Shown here: positions 15,944 through 23,818 of the stretch, piece by piece | How the letters are laid out: every line of letters starts with the position of its first letter | Position numbering within the stretch: the stretch's first letter is position 1 | Assembly (NCBI RefSeq): GCF_015645445.1 | Contig: NZ_JADOGI010000096.1 | Location: 1-38,293 of the forward strand | Direction: 5' to 3' | Length of the DNA: 38,293 nt | Origin: Nonomuraea cypriaca | GTDB taxonomy: Bacteria > Actinomycetota > Actinomycetes > Streptosporangiales > Streptosporangiaceae | The notes under the pieces: model-generated | What the model was told of the DNA's origin: nothing | The model's database searches: none | Seen by the model: the letters and a program-made list of their open reading frames with translations, nothing else | Made by a program: the position numbers and the translations under genes

Positions 15944-17249
15944 GCTCACCCTCCTCCTCCGAACCCGCGGAACCCTCCGAACCCGCGGAACCCGCCGAAG
16001 CATCAGACGCGTGTGAAGTGTCCGTGACGCCCGAGGCATCCGACGTGTGTGAAGTGTCCGCGACGCCAGAAGTGTCCGCGGCGCTGGAGGCGCCGGGTTC
16101 GGTGGTCAGCCAGGCGCGTAGCTCGGCGCCGTGCTCGTCGAGCTCCGGTGGCGGCAGCGTATAACCGGCGGGCGTCTCGGAGAACCGGATCGGATGCCGC
16201 GTCGTCGGCACCGCCCGTTCGCCCTCGCCCACCACGACCACCGGATCGAGCTCGAACCGCTCGGCCATGGCGAACCCGCCGTCGATCGTGGTGATCGGCC
16301 CGCTCGGCACCCCGGCGTCGACCAGCAGCTCGAACCACTCCACCGCCGGCCGCCTGGCCAGCCGCTCGACCAGGATCGGGCGCAGCTCCTCGCGGTTGGC
16401 GGTGCGGTCCGCGTTGCGGGCGAACCGCGGGTCGGCGGCCACCTCCGGGATGCCGAGAACCTCGCACAGCTTCCTGAACTGGCCGTCGTTGGCCGCCGCG
16501 ACGATCAGGTCGTCGTCCTTCGTGGGCAGCGGCTCGTACGGGAACACGCTCGGATGCGCGTTCCCCATCCGGTACGGCACCACGCCCCCGGCGACGTACG
16601 CCGAGCTCTGGTTGACCAGCCCCGTGAGCGCCGAGGACAGCAGGTTGACCTCGACGTGCTGGCCCCGGCCTGTGGCCTCGCGGTGGCGCAGCGCCGCCAG
16701 CACGCCGATGACGGCGTGGTTGCCCGCCATCACGTCGAACACCGAGATCCCGGCGCGGTACGGCGGCCCGTCAGGATCGCCGGTGAGGCTCATCAGCCCC
16801 GACATGGCCTGCACCATCAGGTCATACCCTGGCACGCGCGCCCCGGCTCCCGAGCCGAAGCCGCTGATGGAGGCGTACACGATGCGCGGGTTGCGGGCCT
16901 GGACCGAGGCGTGGTCGAGGCCGTACTTGGCGAGCCCGCCCGGCCGGAAGTTCTCGATCAGCACGTCCGCGCGCCTGGCCAGCTCCCTGGCCACCTCCGC
17001 GTCGGCCGGGTCTCGCAGGTCCAGCGCGATCGACCGCTTCCCGCGGTTGACCCCGAGGTAGTACGTCGACACCTCGCCCCGCGTCGGCGGCGTCCACGTG
17101 CGGGTGTCGTCGCCCTGCGGGCCCTCGACCTTGACGACGTCGGCGCCCAGGTCCGCCAGCAGCATCGTGGCGTACGGCCCGGCCAGGATCCGGGAGAAGT
17201 CGGCCACCAGCACGCCGGACAGCGGCCCCTCCGGCCGGGTGTCTACCAT
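15936..17249 (-). CDS. CaiB/BaiF family (class III) CoA-transferase
   Basis: A 437-residue protein. The N-terminus has the family opening LSGVLVADFSRILAGPYATMLLADLGADVVKVE and ALDLRDP. The catalytic aspartate is most likely Asp172 (YRAGISVFDVMAGNHA), which forms the covalent acyl anhydride in this family. It moves CoA between carboxylic acids in the cytoplasm. ATG at 17249 has AAGGAG 4 nt upstream. It is the first gene of the five-gene operon, with a promoter and dyad just upstream. The domain ends near RAWLTTEPG; about 45 further residues are a repetitive acidic, Ser/Thr-rich tail not normally seen in the family. Confidence 0.93.
   Translation of the reverse strand: MVDTRPEGPLSGVLVADFSRILAGPYATMLLADLGADVVKVEGPQGDDTRTWTPPTRGEVSTYYLGVNRGKRSIALDLRDPADAEVARELARRADVLIENFRPGGLAKYGLDHASVQARNPRIVYASISGFGSGAGARVPGYDLMVQAMSGLMSLTGDPDGPPYRAGISVFDVMAGNHAVIGVLAALRHREATGRGQHVEVNLLSSALTGLVNQSSAYVAGGVVPYRMGNAHPSVFPYEPLPTKDDDLIVAAANDGQFRKLCEVLGIPEVAADPRFARNADRTANREELRPILVERLARRPAVEWFELLVDAGVPSGPITTIDGGFAMAERFELDPVVVVGEGERAVPTTRHPIRFSETPAGYTLPPPELDEHGAELRAWLTTEPGASSAADTSGVADTSHTSDASGVTDTSHASDASAGSAGSEGSAGSEEEGERG
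15961..16068. repeat. Two tandem repeat families in the CoA-transferase 3' end
   Basis: Two copies of an 18-bp unit (gaacccgcggaaccctcc, 15961-15978 and 15979-15996) are followed by two copies of a 36-bp unit (15997-16032 and 16033-16068, differing at a few bases) and a partial third. All units are multiples of three. They encode a Ser/Thr/Asp/Ala/Gly-rich tail with repeated DTSH-SDAS motifs. Confidence 0.9.
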
Positions 17250-17268
17250 GCGGCTCCTTCATGCGTCC

Positions 17269-17293
17269 GTGTAGCGGACGAGTGTCCGCAATG
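17269..17293. promoter_or_regulatory. Dyad operator 1 of the catabolic locus (CoA-transferase side)
   Basis: This 25-bp site has core arms GCGGAC and GTCCGC separated by 4 bp and flanked by TA...AAT. It matches the site at 17371-17395 at 18 of 25 positions, with most differences in the central spacer. It begins 19 bp upstream of the CoA-transferase ATG, at the predicted transcription start, a position suited to repression. An IclR regulator is encoded at 18899. Confidence 0.75.
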
Positions 17294-17297
17294 TTCG

Positions 17298-17326
17298 ATC
17301 TCAGCATCAGGCCGAGCCCACGTCAA
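17298..17326 (-). promoter_or_regulatory. Predicted promoter of the five-gene catabolic operon
   Basis: On the minus strand TTGACG (17321-17326) is followed after 17 bp by TGAGAT (17298-17303). The predicted start site falls within operator 1. The -35 is good and the -10 partial. Confidence 0.5.
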
Positions 17327-17331
17327 CACTC

Positions 17332-17360
17332 TTGACAGCAACTTCCCGGCTCATCACAGT
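17332..17360 (+). promoter_or_regulatory. Predicted promoter of the amidohydrolase-iclR unit
   Basis: TTGACA (17332-17337) is a perfect -35, 5 bp from the -35 of the opposing promoter. The -10 at 17 bp spacing (CACAGT) is weak. The predicted start would fall just before operator 2 at 17371. Confidence 0.4.
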
Positions 17361-17370
17361 TGCTGTGACC

Positions 17371-17395
17371 GTATAGCGGACATTAGTTCGCAATC
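17371..17395. promoter_or_regulatory. Dyad operator 2 of the catabolic locus (amidohydrolase side)
   Basis: The second copy of the 25-bp site has arms GCGGAC and GTTCGC. It ends 18 bp before the amidohydrolase ATG, mirroring the distance of operator 1 from the CoA-transferase ATG. Shared consensus: TAGCGGAC, 4 bp, GTYCGCAA. Confidence 0.75.
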
Positions 17396-17413
17396 CTCGT
17401 CGAGGAGCTCACC

Positions 17414-18847
17414 ATGAACGATTTCGCGGCCGGACGGCCCGTGGTGCTGCGTGGCGGTACCGTGCTGCCCATGGACGGCCGGCGGGTGCTCACCCGTACG
17501 GACGTCCTCGTCATCGGGGACCGGATCGCCGCGGTCGGGCCCGCGCTGGAGACGCCGGGGGACGCGGTGGAGATCGACGCGTCCGGCGGCGTCGTCATGC
17601 CGGGCATGATCGACACCCACCGCCACATGTGGCAGACGGCGATGCGCGGCTACGGCGCCGACTGGACGCTGACGCAGTACTTCGTCTGGTTCTACCTGGA
17701 GCACGGCAAGCTGTTCCGGCCCGAGGACGTGCACGCGGGCAACACGCTCGCCGCGATCGAGGCGCTCGACGCCGGCGTCACGACCGTCGTCGACTGGTCG
17801 CACGGCCTGCGGACGGTCGACCACGCCGACGCCGCCGTGGACGCGCTGGAGTCCGTCCCCGGCCGGTACGTGCTCGCGTACGGCAACATCCAGCAACCGC
17901 CCGCCGAGTGGACGGCCGCCCCCGAGTTCCGCGACTTCGTCAGCAGGCGGATCACCGGCGGGGACATGCTCGGCTTCCAGGTGGCGTTCGACGTGCTCGG
18001 AGACCCGGCCTTCCCCGAGAAGCCCGCGTTCGAGGTGGCCCGCGAGCTCGGCGCGGCCGTCACCACGCACGCCGGCGTATGGGGCGCCACCAGCGACGAC
18101 GGAATCAAGCTCATGTACGACCACGGCTTCATGACCCCAGGCACGATCTACGTGCACGCCGCCTCGCTGTCGGCCGACTCCTACCACCGCATCGCCGCCA
18201 CCGGCGGGTCCGTCTCGGTCTCGACGGAGAGCGAGCAGAGCGCCGGCCAGGGCTACCCGCCCACCTGGGCGATCCGCGCCCACGGCATCCCGGTGTCGCT
18301 GTCCATGGACACCAGCGTGTGGTGGAGCGGCGACCTGTTCTCCGCCATGCGCGCCACGCTCGGCGCCGACCGCTCGCGCGAGCACCTGGAGGCGCAGACC
18401 AAGGGCGACACGATCACGCACAGCGGGCTGCGCGCCGACCGGGTCGTCGAATGGGCCACCCGCGGCGGCGCCCGCGCGCTCGGGCGCGACGACCTGGGCG
18501 TGATCGAGCCGGGCAGGAAGGCGGACCTGGTGCTCATCAAGAACGACCACTCGCCGGTGTCGTTCCCGCTGCTGAACCCGTTCGGGCACGTCGCGTTCCA
18601 GGCGCAGCGCGGCGACGTGCACACCGTCCTGGTCGACGGGCGCGTGGTGAAGCACGAACACCGCCTGGTCGGCGTCGACCTGGCCGCCGCCCGCCGCGAC
18701 ATCGAGAGCACGATCGAGCACCTGCGCTCGTCGATGGGGGAGCAGGCCTGGCAGCAAGGCATGAACCCGGACATCCCGGCGACGAAGATCCTCGACAATC
18801 CGTACACGTACACCGACTATCGCAGCTCCTCCACGCACACCCGGTGA
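17414..18847 (+). CDS. Metal-dependent amidohydrolase (AtzA/TrzN-type deaminase or hydrolase)
   Basis: A 477-residue amidohydrolase-superfamily enzyme. The composite beta domain is followed by the barrel with metal ligands His69 and His71 (MIDTHRHMWQ), His219 (VTTHAGVW), a conserved His248 (YVHAASL) and Asp299 (SMDTSVWW). The order matches cytosine-deaminase/TrzN-like enzymes that remove amino, chloro or alkylthio groups from heterocycles or hydrolyse related C-N bonds. The substrate is unknown. ATG at 17414 has GAGGAG 6 nt upstream. It diverges from the LigAB operon and sits directly under operator 2, so it probably opens or prepares the substrate for the same pathway (inference). Confidence 0.88.
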   Translation: MNDFAAGRPVVLRGGTVLPMDGRRVLTRTDVLVIGDRIAAVGPALETPGDAVEIDASGGVVMPGMIDTHRHMWQTAMRGYGADWTLTQYFVWFYLEHGKLFRPEDVHAGNTLAAIEALDAGVTTVVDWSHGLRTVDHADAAVDALESVPGRYVLAYGNIQQPPAEWTAAPEFRDFVSRRITGGDMLGFQVAFDVLGDPAFPEKPAFEVARELGAAVTTHAGVWGATSDDGIKLMYDHGFMTPGTIYVHAASLSADSYHRIAATGGSVSVSTESEQSAGQGYPPTWAIRAHGIPVSLSMDTSVWWSGDLFSAMRATLGADRSREHLEAQTKGDTITHSGLRADRVVEWATRGGARALGRDDLGVIEPGRKADLVLIKNDHSPVSFPLLNPFGHVAFQAQRGDVHTVLVDGRVVKHEHRLVGVDLAAARRDIESTIEHLRSSMGEQAWQQGMNPDIPATKILDNPYTYTDYRSSSTHTR

Positions 18848-18898
18848 ACCACTGCATCTAAAGTCGGATCGACCGGACGCGAGCGAGTGAGGGCGTAC

Positions 18899-19699
18899 AT
18901 GGCACGTGGTGACACCGGACCTGACTTCATCGAGGCGCTGGCCCGCGGCCTCGACGTGATCAGGGCCTTCCAGCCGGGGCACCCGGTCATGTCCCTGACG
19001 GAGGTGGCGACCGCCGCCGGCCTGGCCAGGCCGACGGCCCGCCGCATCCTCCTCACCCTCCAGGAGCTGGGGTACGCCAGGGCGGAGCCGGGCGGCTTCG
19101 CCCTCACCCCGCGCGTGCTCGAGCTGGGCGTCTGCTACGTGCGGTCCATGGGGCTGTGGGAGGTCGCCCGGCCGCACCTGGAGCGGCTCGTCGCGCAGAC
19201 CCGCGAGTCGTCCTCGATCGCCCAGCTCGACGGGTCCGACATCGTGTACGTCGCGCGGGTCGCCGTACCGAAGATCGTCGCGCTCTCCGTGCAGATCGGC
19301 ACCCGCTTCCCGGCCCTGCAGACCTCCCTGGGCAAGGTGCTGCTGGCCGCGCTGCCGCCCGCCGAGGTCGAACGCGTCCTCGCCGAGCCCGGCCGCTCCG
19401 GCATCGAGCCCCGCTGGCGGCCGGACGCCAGGGAGCGCGAGTCCGCGCTGCGCGAGGTCAGGGCCAAGGGCTTCGCGCTCACCGACCAGCAGCTCGCCCT
19501 GGGGATCCGCTCCGTGGCGGCGCCGCTCAGGGATGGCCTGGGCAACGTCATCGCCGCCGTGAACGTCAACGCCCACGCCGCCGAGACCTCCATCGAGAAG
19601 CTGACCCAGGAGCACCTGCCCTTGCTGCTGGCGACGGCGAGCGCGATCAGCGCCGACTGGGCGAGGTACGAGGCGGTGCCGCACGTCACGGCGTCGTAG
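18899..19699 (+). CDS. IclR-family transcriptional regulator (PcaR/PobR-like)
   Basis: A 266-residue protein with an N-terminal winged HTH (FIEALARGLDVIRAFQPG, SLTEVATAAGLARPTARRIL) and an effector-binding IclR domain (ESSSIAQLDGSDIVYVARV, TSLGKVLLAALP, GFALTDQQLALGIRSVAAPL). The GFAL.DQ.L..G.RS.A.P motif is typical of the subgroup that controls aromatic-acid catabolism. ATG at 18899 has GAGGG 5 nt upstream; an in-frame GTG at 18887 is less likely. It is 51 bp downstream of the amidohydrolase and probably co-transcribed with it. The paired dyads at 17269 and 17371 are its likely targets. Confidence 0.93.
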   Translation: MARGDTGPDFIEALARGLDVIRAFQPGHPVMSLTEVATAAGLARPTARRILLTLQELGYARAEPGGFALTPRVLELGVCYVRSMGLWEVARPHLERLVAQTRESSSIAQLDGSDIVYVARVAVPKIVALSVQIGTRFPALQTSLGKVLLAALPPAEVERVLAEPGRSGIEPRWRPDARERESALREVRAKGFALTDQQLALGIRSVAAPLRDGLGNVIAAVNVNAHAAETSIEKLTQEHLPLLLATASAISADWARYEAVPHVTAS

Positions 19700-19716
19700 C
19701 GACCGGCTTCGCGCCG

Positions 19717-19770
19717 CCGCATCCGACACGCGCGCATCCGACGCGCCCTCACCGCGCATCCGGCGCGTGC
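19717..19770. repeat. Short degenerate tandem repeat
   Basis: Three imperfect copies of a GCATCCGACGCG-like unit (around 19719, 19734 and 19756) lie in the non-coding gap after iclR. Each unit is nearly self-complementary within GCGC stretches. No function is apparent. Confidence 0.5.
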
Positions 19771-19832
19771 ACTCGACGCGGCCGTTCCCGTTGCGGATCG
19801 ACGTGAATTGAGCTTCGCTCTGATCACGGATC

Positions 19833-19862
19833 TTGCGTCTTTCAGCTGAAAGAAACTACGAA
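19833..19862 (+). promoter_or_regulatory. Promoter with 16-bp perfect palindrome upstream of the M14 gene
   Basis: TCTTTCAGCTGAAAGA (19838-19853) is a perfect palindrome. It occupies the spacer between a possible -35 TTGCGT (19833-19838) and a possible -10 TACGAA (19857-19862), 18 bp apart. The carboxypeptidase start lies 30 bp beyond. A regulator bound there would control this gene; the regulator is unknown. Confidence 0.5.
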
Positions 19863-19892
19863 CGAGACCGTACGTCTTTTTGTGGAGGTAGC

Positions 19893-22478
19893 GTGCGTTT
19901 TTCCCGTATGTCCCGGTTATCCGCCGTCTTGCTGAGCCTTGCCCTGCCCGCAACGCTGCTCGCCTCAAGCGGGGTCGCGTCCGCGGAGCCGGCCGAGCCG
20001 CCCCCCGTACGCGACTTCGGCAACGGCCCGGAGCGCAACGAGGTCGCCGCCGGCGTCTCGGACCAGGCCGACGCGCTCGGCCGCACCGCCCAGGGCGAGC
20101 AGCCGTACGGGCACTCCCGGGAGGGCGGATACCCCAGGCGGACCTGGCTCCCCCTCCCCGCGGAGAATCCCGCCGACGCCTCCATCAAGCTGGGGCTGAT
20201 GCCGTACCACGGCATCGCGCCCAAGCTGAACGACCTGCAGCGGCGCAGCGACCGGGTGAGCTCCGAGATCATCGGCCGCTCGCACCAGGGCCGCGACCTC
20301 TACCTGGTGACCGTCACCGCGCCGGAGAGCAGCGCCGAGGCCCGCGAGCAGAGCCGCATCCGCGAGCGCATCGAGGACGACCCGGCCGCCGCCGCCCGCG
20401 ACAGGAAGCTGGCCAAGCGGTACAAGGCGCCGGTGTTCTTCAACAACAACATCCACGGCAACGAGTGGGAGGGCACCGACGCGGCCCTGCGGGTGATCGA
20501 GGAGCTCGCCACCGGCAACTCCCGCCAGATCACCGACCTGCTCTCGCGTACCAGGCTGTACTTCAACGTCACCGCCAACCCCGACGGCCGCTTCAACGGG
20601 ATGCGGGCCAACGGCGCCGGCTTCGACATGAACCGCGACTTCATCACCGCCTCCCAGCCGGAGGTGCGCGCGATGCGCCAGGTGATGATCGACACCCAGC
20701 CGGTCGCCATGGTCGACCTGCACGGCTACGTCAACGGCACGCTCATCGAGCCGACCACGCCGCCGCACGGCGCCAACTACGAGTACGACCTGTTCATCAA
20801 GAACACCTACGCCAACGGGCTCGGCATGGAGGCCGCGGTCAACGGGCTCGGCTACACCTTCGAGAAGGACGAGGTGCGTCCGGCGCAGATCCCGTTCCGC
20901 GACGACCCGGAGGGCTGGGACGACTGGCCGCCGATCTTCACCCCGCAGTACGCGCCCTTCCACGGCGCGGTCGCCTCGCACACCGTGGAGATCCCGCTCC
21001 GGGTCAACAACGACGCCTACGACGACGAGCCGGTGGAGGAGCTGCGCCGCCGCTCGGCGATCAACATCGACGTGGCCGCCGCCGCCATCCGGGCCACGTA
21101 CGGCTTCGTGCAGGCCGGTCACGACCGCCTGATCAACGACCAGATCGAGGTCTTCAGGCGCGGCACGGCGGGTGAGCCGGCCAAGCAGGTCCCGCTCGGC
21201 ATCGTGCCCGGCTTCGGGCCCGAGGACGTCTACACCACCACCTACCCGCGCGCCTACGTGATCCCCGCCGGCACCGAGCAGCGCTCGGCCACGGCCGCCG
21301 CCCGCCTGGTCGACCACCTGATCGCCAACGACGTCCGGGTCGAGCGGGCCGAGCGCTCGTTCCGGCTGGACGGCAAGAGCTACCCGGCCGGCTCGTACGT
21401 CGTGGACATGCACCAGCCCAAGCGCGGGCTGGCCAACGTGATGCTGGAGCCGGGCGCGGACATCTCCGCCCGGGTGGACGCGATGTACGACATCTCCGGC
21501 TGGAGCCACGGCCTGCTCTGGGGCGCCACCGTCGACACCGTGACCTCCGGCTCGCTCCGCGTGCGCGCCGAGCCGGTCAAGGCCGCCGCGCCGACCGGCT
21601 CGGTGCCGCGGGTTCCCGGGTCGCTGGCCCTGAAGGTGGCCGACGCCAAGGAGGTCCTGGCACTGAACGAGCTGCTGGCCCAAGGCGTGGCGGTGACCTG
21701 GAACGCCGGTACGGCGGTCATCCCCGCCGCCGCGCGGGAGGCCGCGAGGACGGTGGCCGACCGCTACGGCGTGGCGTTCACCCCGGCGGGACCGGCCGGC
21801 GGCACCCCGCTGTCGCAGGTACGGGTCGCCGCGGCGGCCTCCGCCGACGAGCTGTTCACGCTGCGCGAGATGGGCTTCGCCGTCACCCCGGTCTCCACGA
21901 CCGTGCTGAACGACGGCTTCGACTGGAGCTCGACCGACGTGCTGTTCGTCTCCAGCGGACTGAACTACGCGGCGCTCGCGCCGGCGGCCAAGGCGGCGCT
22001 GGACGCGTTCCTCACCACCGGTGGTGTGATCACCCGGGGCGGCACGGGGGCGGCGTTCAACGCGGCCGCCGGGCTGCTCACCGCGACCGCGGTCGCCGGG
22101 CGCGGCGACGCCAACGGCGTGGTAGTCGTGGACTCCTCGGCCGGTCCCGTCGGCACCGGATCCACCGGCCACTCGTTCGTGTACTCGCCGCGCTGGTTCA
22201 CCGGGCTCGGGGCCGAGGTCACGGTCGAGCAGTCGTACGCGGCCGACGGGCCTCTCGTGTCCGGCCACTGGCGGCCCGACGAAAAGGGACTCGGCGGCCA
22301 GGACGCGGCCCGCGGGCAGGCGGCCGTGATCAGCGGCCGGGACGAGCGGGGCGCGGCCGTGGTGATGTTCGGCACCGAGCCGATGTTCCGCAACCACCCG
22401 AAGGGGCTGTTCTCGCAGGTGGCGAAGGCACTGTACTGGTCGGCCGCCGTCACCGGCGCCACCGTCACCACCCCCTGA
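19893..22478 (+). CDS. Secreted M14 zinc carboxypeptidase with C-terminal GATase-like domain
   Basis: An 861-residue exported protein. The signal peptide is residues 1-31 (RLSAVLLSLALPATLLASSG, cleavage near ASA/EP). The M14 domain (about 105-400) has zinc ligands His188 and Glu191 (NNIHGNEWEG) and His277 (VDLHGY), substrate-binding ANPDGR and DMNRDF, and catalytic Glu366 (SHTVEIPL). From about residue 600 a class-I glutamine-amidotransferase-like alpha/beta domain follows (GFDWSSTDVLFVSSGLNY), a fusion known in large secreted actinobacterial M14 proteins. It should trim C-terminal residues from extracellular peptides. GTG at 19893 has GGAGG 4 nt upstream and places the signal peptide correctly. 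It stands alone and ends at a strong hairpin. Confidence 0.92.
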   Translation: MRFSRMSRLSAVLLSLALPATLLASSGVASAEPAEPPPVRDFGNGPERNEVAAGVSDQADALGRTAQGEQPYGHSREGGYPRRTWLPLPAENPADASIKLGLMPYHGIAPKLNDLQRRSDRVSSEIIGRSHQGRDLYLVTVTAPESSAEAREQSRIRERIEDDPAAAARDRKLAKRYKAPVFFNNNIHGNEWEGTDAALRVIEELATGNSRQITDLLSRTRLYFNVTANPDGRFNGMRANGAGFDMNRDFITASQPEVRAMRQVMIDTQPVAMVDLHGYVNGTLIEPTTPPHGANYEYDLFIKNTYANGLGMEAAVNGLGYTFEKDEVRPAQIPFRDDPEGWDDWPPIFTPQYAPFHGAVASHTVEIPLRVNNDAYDDEPVEELRRRSAINIDVAAAAIRATYGFVQAGHDRLINDQIEVFRRGTAGEPAKQVPLGIVPGFGPEDVYTTTYPRAYVIPAGTEQRSATAAARLVDHLIANDVRVERAERSFRLDGKSYPAGSYVVDMHQPKRGLANVMLEPGADISARVDAMYDISGWSHGLLWGATVDTVTSGSLRVRAEPVKAAAPTGSVPRVPGSLALKVADAKEVLALNELLAQGVAVTWNAGTAVIPAAAREAARTVADRYGVAFTPAGPAGGTPLSQVRVAAAASADELFTLREMGFAVTPVSTTVLNDGFDWSSTDVLFVSSGLNYAALAPAAKAALDAFLTTGGVITRGGTGAAFNAAAGLLTATAVAGRGDANGVVVVDSSAGPVGTGSTGHSFVYSPRWFTGLGAEVTVEQSYAADGPLVSGHWRPDEKGLGGQDAARGQAAVISGRDERGAAVVMFGTEPMFRNHPKGLFSQVAKALYWSAAVTGATVTTP

Positions 22479-22485
22479 CCCCGGC

Positions 22486-22520
22486 ACGGGCCGGCGACCT
22501 CACCGAGATCGCCGGCCCGT
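22486..22520. terminator. Bidirectional terminator hairpin
   Basis: A 12-bp perfect stem (ACGGGCCGGCGA / TCGCCGGCCCGT) with an 11-nt loop lies 8 bp after the M14 stop codon. Confidence 0.8.
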
Positions 22521-22565
22521 CCGGCCGTCTTTCCCCAAGCCATGTGGCGCCGGCCACGCGAGGCG

Positions 22566-22928
22566 CTACGGGGCGGGAGCGTAGCCGGCGGGGCGGCTGG
22601 TGAAGGTGCCGCGGCCCTGGGTACGGCTGCGCAGCCGGGTCGCGTACCCGAACACCTCCGCCAGCGGCACCGTCGCCGAGATCACGACCGTGCCGCCCCG
22701 GGCGGTCGAGCCCGAGATCCGGCCGCGCCGGGCCGCGAGGTCGCCCAGCACTCCGCCGGCGGCGTCCTCCGGCACCGTGACCGTGACCTCCACCACCGGC
22801 TCCAGCAGCACCATCGCACTGGTCCGCAGCGCCTCGCGCAGGGCCAGCCGCCCGGCCGTGCGGAACGCCAGGTCCGAGGAGTCCTTCCGATGGGTGGCCC
22901 CGTCCGTCAGCGTGACCCGTAGTGAAAC
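22566..22928 (-). pseudogene. 5'-truncated EF-G-like / ribosome-protection GTPase remnant
   Basis: The open frame encodes only the end of domain IV (VSLRVTLTDGATHRKDSSDLAF) and domain V (MVLLEPVVEVTVTVPEDAAG, DLAARRGRISG, VPLAEVFGYATRLRSRTQGRG) of an elongation-factor-G-like protein. The GTPase domain, with its P-loop and switch regions, and domains II-III are absent. An in-frame TAA at 22950-22952 closes it just upstream. About 120 of the usual 650-700 residues remain. Whether the parent was a second fusA or a tetracycline-type ribosome-protection protein cannot be told from the tail. Confidence 0.85.
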
Positions 22929-23080
22929 CGGTGGGATACGGGAAACGAATTATTCGCCCTGACACGCTCCGGTCCGGAGGTTCACCAGGCGGACGCCTGG
23001 CTGCCCTCGATGAGAGACACCGCCGTCATGTCCGCATGTCGACATAGGCGCGAGACGCTTTCAGGGAAGGACTCGCGCCC

Positions 23081-23818
23081 ATGACGATCTCTGTTGACCT
23101 CGGCTCCATCGACACCGGCCGGTACACGGTCGGCATGGCCACGAGCCCCGCAGACCTGCGGGCCGCGCAACGGCTCAGGTACACCGTCTTCGCCGAGGAG
23201 ATGGGGGCGCGGCTCGACAGCCCGGTCTCCGGCCTCGACGTCGACCGGCTCGACACCTACTGCGACCACCTCCTCGTACGCGACGGCGAAGAGGTCGTCG
23301 GGACCTACCGGCTGCTGCCCCCGGGGCGGGCCGACCGGCTGTATTCCGACACCGAGTTCGACCTGGCCGGCCTCGCGCCCATCAGGACCGGCCTCGTGGA
23401 GGCGGGCCGCACCTGCGTGCACCCCGGCCACCGGGACGGTGCCGTGGTCTCCCTGATGTGGGCCGGCATCGCCAGGTACATGGTCGCCGGGGGTCACCGG
23501 TGGCTGGCCGGCTGCTGCTCGGTGCCGCTCGACGACGGCGGCGTCGCCGCGAACGGCGTCATGGAGCGGGTGCCCCTCGGGCCCGGGGAGTACCGCGTCA
23601 CGCCGCACCACCCGTGGCACCACCGGGGCGCGGCGGCGGCCTCCGCCGACCGGTTCGTGCCGCCGCCGTTGCTGCGCGGCTACCTGCGGCTGGGCTCGTG
23701 GGTGTGCGGGGAGCCCGCGTACGACCGGGACTTCGGCACCGCCGACTTCTTCGTGCTGCTGTCCATGGCCAACGTCAACACGCGGTACCTGCGGCGTTTC
23801 CTGGAAGAGCCGGTGTGA
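23081..23818 (+). CDS. OlsB-like ornithine N-acyltransferase (GNAT fold)
   Basis: A 245-residue protein of the OlsB / putative-hemolysin group. Its signature is AQRLRYTVFAEEMGARL, followed by VVGTYRLLPP, LVEAGRTCVHPGHRDGAVVSLMWAGIARYM and GCCSVPL. In known members it transfers a 3-hydroxyacyl chain from ACP to the alpha-amino group of ornithine, giving lyso-ornithine lipid. ATG at 23081 follows GAAGGA by 9 nt. It overlaps the next gene, a PlsC-type acyltransferase, by 4 bp (GTGTGA), giving the usual OlsB-OlsA pair for ornithine-lipid synthesis. The assignment is by motif and context. Confidence 0.82.
   Translation: MTISVDLGSIDTGRYTVGMATSPADLRAAQRLRYTVFAEEMGARLDSPVSGLDVDRLDTYCDHLLVRDGEEVVGTYRLLPPGRADRLYSDTEFDLAGLAPIRTGLVEAGRTCVHPGHRDGAVVSLMWAGIARYMVAGGHRWLAGCCSVPLDDGGVAANGVMERVPLGPGEYRVTPHHPWHHRGAAAASADRFVPPPLLRGYLRLGSWVCGEPAYDRDFGTADFFVLLSMANVNTRYLRRFLEEPV

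Noticed and set aside
17354..19759. 801-codon frame antisense to the amidohydrolase and iclR
   Set aside because: It spans two well-supported genes and their intergenic gap and has shadow-type composition.
19965..22487. 840-codon frame antisense to the M14 carboxypeptidase
   Set aside because: No recognisable domain; the opposite strand has a signal peptide, zinc ligands and a ribosome binding site.
22984..23045. Hairpin CCAGGC-GGAC-GCCTGG (22985-23000) and palindrome ATGTCGACAT (23036-23045) before the OlsB-like gene
   Set aside because: Both are short for this GC content and I see no promoter hexamers fitted to them, so I do not call regulatory sites.
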